From the NCBI GenBank assembly GCA_921293015.1, contig OV121090.1, positions 3,596,001-3,660,000 of the forward strand: a stretch of 64,000 nt of DNA, in the 5' to 3' direction. A program made the translations under genes and the position numbers. The notes beneath the pieces were generated by a model. The model did not search any database and was not told where the DNA came from. It worked only from the letters and a program-made list of their open reading frames with translations. The stretch comes from Phorcus lineatus (Eukaryota; Mollusca; Gastropoda; Trochida; Trochidae). Positions 55,469-64,000 of this stretch are shown piece after piece (the stretch's first letter is position 1; each line of letters begins with the position of its first letter).

Positions 55469-55998
55469 CAAAAGGCATGATTACAGGTATGTTTTAGCAA
55501 CAAATGATATTGGAAAGTTTGTTTGATAGTTGATGATTTTCCAGATGGTTGTTTTCTGCTTATAATAATTAAAAAAAAATATATATAGAGTACAGTAAAT
55601 AATTACTTGATTTTTTGGTTGGTTTTTCAAATGCTCAGACTCATATTTTAATTTTATTTTCTTAGATTTTTCCCTCTGCTTGTATTTTCATGAAACAAAA
55701 TTAAGTATCTGGACCAGCCTGCTTTTCTCTATTTTGAATAACTAGTTGTGCGAGTGTGTTCAACAGGACACAAGTATTTGATTAATTTACAATTTATGGC
55801 AGGATATATCTGGTATGCGTGTCATGTAACTTTTTTTCTTATTTTCGGCAACTTCAAATAAATATTCATTTGAAAAGCAAGTGTATCTTTTGAAGTCGAA
55901 CTCTTCAAAGCTGTGATAAATGTAACCAGGTTGATTTTCAAACAGAACCTATGAGTGTTTATATTGTGGGTGTTCTCCCTTGTTTAATTTACATATAG

Positions 55999-56193
55999 AA
56001 ATCGGCCCGCTGTAGACGCGCAATCACCGATCTGAAAAAGTCGACAGATCAATACAAGAGTGGAAATGTTGCGACAGAGAAGGATAGATTCCTGTGTTGT
56101 CAAATCCCAGTAGATGGCGCTTGTCTGCCCGCTCAAGTGAAAGTCGAGATTTCAACGCTGCTCTTCTCGCCCGACGTCAATAACCCATCATAG
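55999..56193 (+). other. Exon-like open frame with acceptor, unassigned
   Basis: After a pyrimidine-rich stretch and CATATAG (acceptor at 55997-55998), a frame stays open for 64 codons (KSARCRRAITDLKKSTDQYK and on, ending NNPS) and stops at TAG 56191. Base composition is markedly richer in G and C than the AT-rich flanks. There is no ATG start, so it would have to be an internal or last exon. It is not in phase with the 49744 donor: joined directly, that frame stops after five codons. The frame contains a CTCF-type motif, so conservation for DNA binding is an alternative explanation. I recognise no homologue. Confidence 0.2.
56107..56120 (+). promoter_or_regulatory. CTCF-type core site
   Basis: CCAGTAGATGGCGC matches every position of the CTCF core consensus CCASYAGRKGGCRS. 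CTCF is present in bilaterians including protostomes. The site could mark an insulator or loop anchor in the first intron of the gene. Confidence 0.5.
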
Positions 56194-57779
56194 AGAGACA
56201 GCATGCGATGAATACACCTATCTTACACACCTCCTATCTAATTCCCTACCTATTTCTTGCAAATTGCTTTCAATATTACCCACTTGTCCCGAGTTTGATT
56301 CCATACTTGAGCATTCGTCGGTTAAAATCTTGAACAAATATATCACTGTCGTGACCATTAAATCAAAATTTGTTATTTTGAGGCGAGGGCTTTGCTAGGA
56401 TTTAATGATATTAACAAAGTTTGGGGACGTATGTTGATTTAGGTGAATATTTCTCCACCTGTATACGAGCTTTATATCCGTTTTATTAGGTTTTACCTGG
56501 TTGCTATGTCACTGACGAGGTAGAAACGAGATTGAAGCAGACATTAATGACGAGATATGATATATGAAATTAATAATATGGCTCTATCAGACCACCTGTA
56601 CGCTAAGTGTTGGAGATTACTGAGTTATTGATGTATATGTATATTAGATTTACTTATATACTAAGTAAATGTTGCCATGCTCAAATGAAATACATCACTT
56701 AATGAATAAATCAAAATTCTTTAGTGATTTTATAGATTTATGAAAATATAAAAATATTAAAAGCTTCAAATAAATTATTATTTTTATTTACCTTTGTAAG
56801 CTTTTTAAAAGTAGATATGTACAAACAGTTTCTTACTTTTTAAAACAGCATATTTACCTTGTTAATAACCTACATTTATGCTAATATTTGTGTAAATCTA
56901 GTTATACAAAGAATTTACATTAGTTTATGGTTTCTGAATTACAAAGCCATTTCACAAAAGCATTAGTAAATAAATATTTGATCAGAAGTATTAATAATGT
57001 GAGTTTGCACACAAGCATGTATTCACCGGATTATGGGAAGTTTGCCATTCTTTGAGCTATGTTCTCACTGTGTCCCTGCTATAGTTATTCATATGAAGCT
57101 GTAACTAATATTTGTTTTCCATACCTGACAATAGAATCTCCTCAACTGTTCGTCAAATTATACAGCGGACAATGTCCAGGTGTATATTACTCAATTTGTG
57201 AGCGGGTAAGCAAATATAACATGTATGTGGAATAAGCCATGCATATGCATTTACTAATTCAACCTCAACACAAACACAAGCATATAAAGTTATTCACCGA
57301 GTGCTTTAGTTCAACCAAAGGTTTGTGAAATGGAGGGTCTCGTCTCTCACTAGATATTGAATTTCTCCAGTAGGAAAAAAACCCTGAGGCACATCAAATT
57401 TAATATTATGTAAGATTTTCTAAACTGGAGAGATGTTTGGGGCGTGAATCCCATACACTAACAATTTAAGCTTGCTTTAATGTCTACCCATTATCTAGGT
57501 ATAAAACCCTCATTTCATATTTGTCTGCGATTTGTATAGTTTTATGGGCAAATGGTACACCCCTATTGTTATGCCTTAAGAAATCCATTTTCTTTGACTG
57601 GGGGGACAATTGTTACCCCCCATGAAGTGGTCAGACAAATATGTAGCCATGGAACAGATTACAATTGAGCTTACATAACACTCGGGCCCATTGTCATTTC
57701 ACAATTCCATAGCAGGGGAATTTCACTGTACACTGTAATTTAATAAATATATCTAACCAAGCATCAAGTTTCAATAAGA

Positions 57780-57910
57780 ATTTGATAGCCCTAGGCAGGG
57801 TGAGTGACCACTGGTCAGTGGTCAGGTGCTACAAGGTGTGGAGGTGGGCATTGTTAGGAGGATGGACCCGTCACTTTTTAGGGAGTTTCAAATCTCGGAC
57901 AGGACGGAAT
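57780..57910. promoter_or_regulatory. Low-repeat block with GTGGTCA palindrome
   Basis: TGACCACTG-GT-CAGTGGTCA, a perfect inverted repeat with a two-base spacer, lies at 57805-57824, directly followed by CAGGTG. The surrounding 130 bases are GC-balanced and non-repetitive. A binding site for a dimeric factor is plausible but unassigned. Confidence 0.35.
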
Positions 57911-58559
57911 GTTAGTATACTTGTATGACAGTTTCATCAAATATGTTAATATGTCTTATCAATTTCATATTTTGTATTTTTTATATTCTATTTCTTAGAT
58001 ATTTTTTTAGATGATATTTTAAAATTAATTACAAATTTCACATTTAGTAACATGCATTGGAAACTAATATCATTTCTACTCTGAACTTGTCATTTTGGTC
58101 TTTCACGATATGATTTTACTTTTTAACGTCTTTCAGTTTTGTATGGTATCGAATATTTCTTAGAATTTATAGTTTTGATTTCTGTCTTTTATACATTTAT
58201 GTATCTTTGAGATATATTTATAATTATATCTTTTCAAATAAATACATTTAGCTATTAATTTACTATTGAAATATCCCAAAACTTAATTTCTAGTCACCAG
58301 AGTGAGCACTTTTCAATACTGCTTATGAAATGGCTTTTAACGTTCGATTATATCTAGGATTATTGTAAGGATTTTGTTGAATTTTAAAATGTTCTTTTCT
58401 GCTTGCATTTGAAAAATTAATGTGGCATTTAGGTGAAATAGGATTTTTATCCTTTGACAATACCGGCAAGATAAGAAACAAAATATTTTCATAATGATTG
58501 GGAAGATTTGCTTGAAACAGGGTAATCTAGAAAGGCTTCAAGCAAATTTGAATAAATGG

Positions 58560-59400
58560 ATTGGTCCTTTTGTAGTGAGAGGGGAAAAAGCCTGTTTACT
58601 GCCCGCTGATTAATATGACATAATGTTCTCAAACCGTACAAATCCAGGTCTGGGTTTTACAAGTGACAGCCATATTGATTAGAAATAATCTTTTTTGATG
58701 CTATCTCTCCGAAACACCAGAATCAATGTTTTAAATTGAAGAATTTAATGAGAAATTATAACCAGATTTCCCAATTTACCTTTTTCCCTGTATTGTTGAT
58801 AGGGAAATTCCTGGAGGGGAAAAAACGGCCAATAGAGGCAATACCGCTGGTTTCCTTGGTTGTTAAAATTAGATGGATATTTGAAATACAGAGGCACAGA
58901 GGGTGTGTGGTCTATCTCCCGTCCGATCAAACACGCACATTTTCAATTTGAGAAGCTGGCGAGAAATTTGATAGATTGTATACACTAAATATAAATATTG
59001 TTTTCTGTCTGCCTCTTGCCGATTGAAAAAAAGATCTTTTCTTTCCTTCATCTCCGTCTTGAAAGAAATTAGTTCCAGTAAGCGCGGAAAATTGCTTTAG
59101 TTAAAGTAATTTAAACAACAGAGCAGAGCGAGAGACAAATTATCAAACATATATAGCCCTGTTGCTGTGTAATTTGAAGAAGAAAAAACTCAGCCTCTGG
59201 TATTGGCTTCAATATATTGAGGTTACTATCAGCTGTTTGGCTCTTTTAAAATGTCAGAAAAGCGAGGAATTGCAGCTTATTTCCATGATGAAATATCACA
59301 CTGGTCCAAATATATCTTGTCAGGTCCTTTCCAATTACAATCCGATTGCAAATATTTATCAGAATTACAATACCTCCGGTTTTGTGGGCGGGATTGTGTA
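58560..59400. promoter_or_regulatory. Low-repeat intronic block, possible enhancer
   Basis: GC-balanced, non-repetitive sequence in an AT-rich intron. The 3' part includes ATTGCAAATAT (octamer-like, near 59347), two AATTACAAT boxes (59333 and 59363) and a GTGGGCGGG GC box (59385). Several short frames on both strands are probably incidental. Confidence 0.3.
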
Positions 59401-59409
59401 GTGAGGGTG

Positions 59410-60115
59410 AGGCTAAAATGAAATCTTCCCCCCCTCCCCCCTCTCTCCCAATCCTTTCGCCCTCCCCAAGTTAGATGCGTGGAGGATGCTTGATGATATT
59501 TGGAGAACACCAACATTGTCTAGGAATGGATGAGAAAAACAGGAAATATTTCGGAATCTTTTACTTTGACATCAATTTGAAAATTTAAACAATTAACTTA
59601 AACTTCTCCTAGTAAGGTCAGTCAAAGTTTTTTTCTGTTATGAATTATATTTATTAAATACATTCTTTAGAAAGTGAATTTTGTTAGCAATAAGAACTTG
59701 TAAATGTGAAAATAATGTGGTTGATAGCAGCTGACATCCTTAAGAAAATGCATAAATCTTTAAAGCAAAGAAGAGGAAATTGTGTCTCTAGTTGTAAAGA
59801 TGTCCAGCCTCTGGATATTCTCAACAGCCAATTTATCAGTTGAAGTATATCCAAACCAAACTCAGCAATGCCTTCTGAGGTAAACAAGGTAAATAGAGAA
59901 CTTTTCCCTTTCACCCCTGCCACTTACGCAAACTCTTCTGTTAGTTTTCTCTCCCCCTTACTTTTCTCTCTCCTATCCTCATTTCACTTTCCCCATTTTG
60001 GTTCCACCATTTTCCTCACCAAAAACCGACCTATCTTCTTTTCCCTTCCCCCTCTATGCCCCCTCCCCTCCCCCTCCCCATTACTTTCTCTCCTATGCCC
60101 CTCCCTCCCAGGATA
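59410..60115. other. Pyrimidine-rich tracts ending in a strong splice-acceptor-like site
   Basis: C/T-rich plus-strand patches lie at 59428-59470 and 59900-60110. The second ends CTCCCTCCCAG|GATATTGG, an excellent-looking acceptor at 60110-60111. The next 92 bases, up to a weak donor CAG|GTTGAG at 60204, are open in phase 0 (DIGTLHSRGEKILCLPEGYR and on) and also in the phase required by the 49744 donor, though that frame stops at 60195. It may be a cryptic exon or merely a pyrimidine tract. Confidence 0.25.
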
Positions 60116-62089
60116 TTGGAACTCTTCACAGCAGAGGAGAGAAAATTCTCTGCCTCCCAGAAGGTTATCGGGAGGAGATCGGAAACAAATTTCATGAAGA
60201 CAGGTTGAGTGGAATGTCAACTTTACATCATTGCCAATTCCCGTTTCCTCCCCCTCATCTGTTGGAGGCAGGGCGGTGAAAGGGGGAAGGGGGGGGGGAA
60301 GAGTTTCGTCTCCCTGGATAGGCTCCTGTCACTATTACATGTGTATTAGGTTAACCTCTCACCCCACATCTAACCAGCCAAATCTGCCTGCCAATTTGAA
60401 GATCTTTGGTCAGGGGTTACGTAAAAGAGTCAATTTTCTGTACTCCATATTACATGGATGGGATGATATGGGCAGATATGAATCTATGGGAAGTGTTTCA
60501 CCCTCCTCCGCTAATCGCCTTTTGAGATCTTAATTATTTATCAGATGCAGATGTGAGGTGCATGTAAGAAATATGCCTTGGGAAAATGTATATGCGCAGG
60601 TGATCGTTACGACCTTTCATAGCCGAGATGAAATGTTGCAAAACATTATTATTGTTTACATCTTCATGATGGCTTAATATTTTTTTTTTTCAAGGAGTTA
60701 TAAGATAGAAAATAAACACTTAGACGCTAAAAGGAACTTTGATATTTGTTTTATTTACTGAGAATTATAAATGAAAATAAGCACTTTGCAGACAAAAATC
60801 GTTGCTGTGAGGGAAAATGGAAAATGTTTTCTGTAAACATGCATGGTCCTTATGAAAGGGTGTTAATTTTTTCCGTTATGTGTTCAATCATGTTTCACAA
60901 AGCGATTTCTTTGTGGGCTGGTGGTCTCTTGGAATCGGCTGTGCTGGTCCCAGACTTTCATCTCAGACAATGGATCCACAGAACAAGATTTTCCCAACAT
61001 GCTGTAAGCTGTCAAAATGCAAACATGCTAGCATAAATTGGCATTCCATGATTTGTTTACATTTCAGACTATTGTGTCAGTTGGACGGTGTCTGGTATAG
61101 GGACAGCCTCCATGATAAAAGCGACAATAGAATTGAGGAGTGTATATTTCACCATGTATTGACAGCGTAACCGGTCTATATGACAGGCTCATGTTGTTTA
61201 AAGCGTCAGAGGCATGCCTCGTCATTTAGTTAAGGGATAACTAGATATGATTATCATATCATAATTGATTAAAAGGGAATCAGGTTTTCCAATACAAACA
61301 CTTGCTTTGTATGGGCGTGCTTTGGGTCATATCCATCGTGGGCTCGAGAGGGGGGGAAGTGTTCATTTTAATCTCTTCTGTCAATATGTTTTGTGGAGGG
61401 GGGTTAGAGGGAAATTGAACCAGGTTGAAGGTATTATTTGCAAAATGTCAAACATAATTACTTTTTTTCACCAAATATTTGTTGATTATTTAATTTTGAT
61501 TAAAACCTTTATGAATAATATGAAAGATATCGATTAGCCTGGCTGTGATATTTGTTATGATTAAGAATATCTGTTAAGTAAGAATCTTTAAATAGATGAA
61601 CCTTAATTCATTTAAAGTTAATTTAAAAAAAATCAAACTTATGTTTATTCAGCCAAGGTTAAAACCTGAATAAGACACTTATACATGTTTTTCAGAATTA
61701 AGTTGGGATGAAAGGGGTATTTAAATAAAAAGAACTATTTAAACCAAATTTTGTTTTCAAATGTAATTCATGAGCAGTTTATAAAATGCATACATATATC
61801 GACAGATTAAATATGGACTTTCCCAAGCCCAATGATTGAAATATTGCAAACGTGGCGCTAAACAGTAACTAACTCACTGATATGAACTTACGAACAGAAG
61901 CCTGTGTTAAGATAAAAAAATTCTGAGCAGGGGGGTTGGGGTGTAGATTTTGGGGACCTGGAATTTCTGGGGGGTTAAGTCATGCTGAACCCCTTATAAA
62001 GGAGCTTGTCCCCTCAGTATGAAGGGTGGATAGAGTTGCGGTGGATTTACCCCAAAATAGGGTGGTGTGACAAATCTGAAACTGTGTGC

Positions 62090-62800
62090 CTCTCTGCCGA
62101 GTGTGTCAGCCCGGGACAGACAATAGCTCCACGCAGATTCATATTTCATGAGCTGTCTCATTGTTGAAAGGAATTTTGTTGAATCAGACGCCTATTAATA
62201 TGAGTAGAAGTGAGAGCCGAAGAGAGGTATTCATAAATGTAAATAGATATGATACCGCGGCCAAGAGGGTCTGAATATCCCCCCAAGTCAACACCTAAAC
62301 ATCTCCAATTGCAGACGGAACTTTTATTGCCTACCTTCAAGGCCCCTTTCAGTCCCTTCATTCAATGTGTGTGTTCCAATGAATTTAAATAATATGAAAA
62401 TAATATGAAATTTTCCATCTGCGGTGTTATGGGAGGGAAAGGCAATAAACGGTTCTGGGTTATCATTGCTTCGGTGTTTAAACAAGCGTTTCGGCAACAC
62501 ACGGGGGGTGGCTGTTTTTATGTCCATATCGCGATTTGCAGCTTTTGAAGTTGTAATACTTTCTGTCAATTTTGAAAAAGTACTTGTCTGACAATAAGCC
62601 ATATTCCTTGCTTCTAAAACACAGCAGATTTCTTCATGCGGATAAAGATATTTGCTGCGAGCCGTTGCTGATCGACAGATGTGCTGAATTAGCGTGCGAC
62701 ATCGTGGGTCACCTTAGGGCATAGGCTAAATGCTTCTCTATCTGCGATGAAAAAGCTTCTTGAGGAAAATCACAGGTTAATTTAATCAAGCAGTATCTTT
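62090..62800. promoter_or_regulatory. Low-repeat intronic block, possible enhancer
   Basis: About 700 bases of GC-balanced, complex sequence between AT-rich stretches, with several AT-rich homeodomain-type cores (CAATAAA, TTTATTG, TATTAATATG). It resembles the conserved non-coding elements common around developmental regulators. This is a judgement from composition alone. Confidence 0.3.
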
Positions 62801-64000
62801 AGGTGACAATTATTGCAGAAAACAAACTCAATTAATGGATTTGAATAAAGAATGTGACCTCCGGAGACACAGCCCAATGATGAAACTAGTTTTAAATTAA
62901 TATAATTGAAACAGTTTTAAGAGATTGCCTCAAATATTAGCTTGATGACTTTGATGAAATATTTTCTAATTATTTTCCTGACTACAAAAGAAATCTTTTT
63001 ATTCGACATCGTGAGATAAAATTTTTGTCAACTTATCGTGTTATTATTCCATAATGACGTAATCTGCGTTAAATTAAATTTCAAACACCATGTGTTCAGT
63101 TATTTATGACTCCAATGACAACTAATTAAAAATTAATTTTAAAGATTAAAATTAATTTTTAAAATCAATTCAAATTTGTTTAGCTAAAAGATATATACCC
63201 TTTGTACCATGCTTTACATCCAACTTCAATTTGAATTTCTGATATCCAATTAAATATATGGAAACATACCAGCAAAAGAAAAACTCCTTTAAAATTTATT
63301 TTGATAAATATGTGTTAATTAAAAACTTTTGAAATTTTAACCTGAAGTCAAAAAACAAACTTTGGAGCAAAGAAAGATCAAACTAACACGATATTTCATA
63401 CATAGTTGAAAGCAGGCTTCTGTGATATGAACGGTCAAAGGCCTAACGAGCCCAGCTGCGAGACCCTCTGATCTGGAACATGCTTACACTTTAATTATGA
63501 ATTCAACATCTGATCAATTAAACTGCCAGCATGCTTCCGACCCATGTTTATAAGGGGATAAATAATTGAAGGCGATGTCTGATAAACTAGGGTGTCAGGT
63601 GATGGTGATTGCAGATGCAAAGATATTAGATTTTGATTGTTGGAATAACTCTTTGGATATTATTTTCTTCAAGTTTGCAAAGGTATTGAATTACGTTGAT
63701 TACAAAAATTCTTTGTATGCATTATCATCAATAAGGGTGGAATTTTAAGAATATCAATGATGATGATGATGATGATGAAGATGATGTTGAAGCTAATGAT
63801 TTTGAACCATAATGTTGTTTTTTATGATTCAAACAATAAATATTAAAAATTTGGATGATTGAAATATATTCAATGCTCATTGACTGCAAGTTTAGAATTT
63901 TGATAAATAGGATAAAGCAAATTTCCAAAATATTTGTAGTTTAAATTCTTCGAACAAATAATGGTTGGAGCAGTGCTATTCTTCAGTGACAATCCAGTGT
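62801..64000. other. AT-rich intronic sequence
   Basis: No exon is seen. A dense run of ATTAATTTT and its complements lies at 63119-63172, and a short ATG/TGA microsatellite at 63757-63787. The frame at 63566-63748 has no recognisable features. Confidence 0.5.

Larger units (their letters stand above)
49745..64000 (+). other. Intron 1 (5' part) of the sall-type gene, at least 14.2 kb
   Basis: From the donor at 49745 to the window edge, no exon encoding a C2HC or C2H2 finger could be found on the plus strand, and no long frame exists. SALL genes typically place most of the protein in one very large second exon, which would be obvious if present. The stretch is therefore read as intron. It alternates AT-rich filler (50.0-54.7, 56.2-57.7 and 62.8-64 kb) with low-repeat blocks described separately. 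Confidence 0.65.

Noticed and set aside
58736-58951. Overlapping frames on both strands in the intron
   Set aside because: Each has about 60-70 codons without motif or splice sites; the block is better described as low-repeat intronic sequence.

Overview
This is animal nuclear DNA: AT-rich, full of microsatellites, minisatellites and short transposons, and almost without long reading frames. No uninterrupted frame of convincing coding character exceeds about 100 codons, so any genes are split into small exons. A full-length tRNA-Arg-derived SINE carries a 3' tail (GTTAAACACCAACTCACC and repeats of CTCAC) of the kind I associate with molluscan SINEs. My best guess is a mollusc, or at least a lophotrochozoan. 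This rests on repeat flavour, not on a database match.

Layout. 1-47.4 kb looks like a gene desert. It holds a G-rich minisatellite (1.4-1.9 kb), a 200-base assembly gap (2829-3028), TAC/CTA, GAA, CT and TA microsatellites, a SINE with a perfect 12-bp target duplication (6.5-6.85 kb), a 55-bp satellite of about 15 copies (16.0-16.9 kb), a 23-bp minisatellite (21.0 kb), three members of one small MITE-like family (25.2, 28.7, 29.6 kb), a 64-bp-arm hairpin (29.2 kb) and a duplicated dispersed repeat (33.4-34.1 kb). Between them lie low-repeat islands with good matches to known transcription-factor sites: E2F near 11.8 kb, PBX/MEIS at 18.1 kb, paired CREs at 24.6 kb, ETS plus YY1 at 36.77 kb and a DR1 element at 38.56 kb. 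Two weak candidate first exons lie at 12.27 kb and 36.78 kb.

47.4-49.75 kb is the 5' end of a plus-strand developmental regulator. The clearest coding feature of the window is a short first exon (49672-49744). It begins MSRRKQSNPRHL, the NuRD-recruiting N-terminal motif of SALL, FOG and BCL11 zinc-finger repressors, and ends in a consensus phase-1 donor. Exon length, phase and the C-terminal Gly codon fit spalt-like (SALL) best. It sits about 60 bp below a TATA box. About 2.1 kb upstream, a second short ATG exon (47564-47615) also ends in a phase-1 donor after a G. It looks like an alternative first exon lacking the NuRD motif, as known for vertebrate SALL2.

49.75-64 kb is read as the 5' part of the first intron. 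No zinc-finger exon was found, so the rest of the gene should lie beyond position 64000. The intron carries regulatory-looking islands: three exact TTAATTATTAA sites (52.5-52.8 kb), nine CACCTG E-boxes in about 0.7 kb (54.8-55.5 kb), a perfect CTCF-type core at 56.1 kb inside an exon-like open frame, and several low-repeat blocks from 57.8 to 62.8 kb. Together the window reads as the upstream desert, alternative promoters and enhancer-bearing first intron of a sall-type transcription factor gene.
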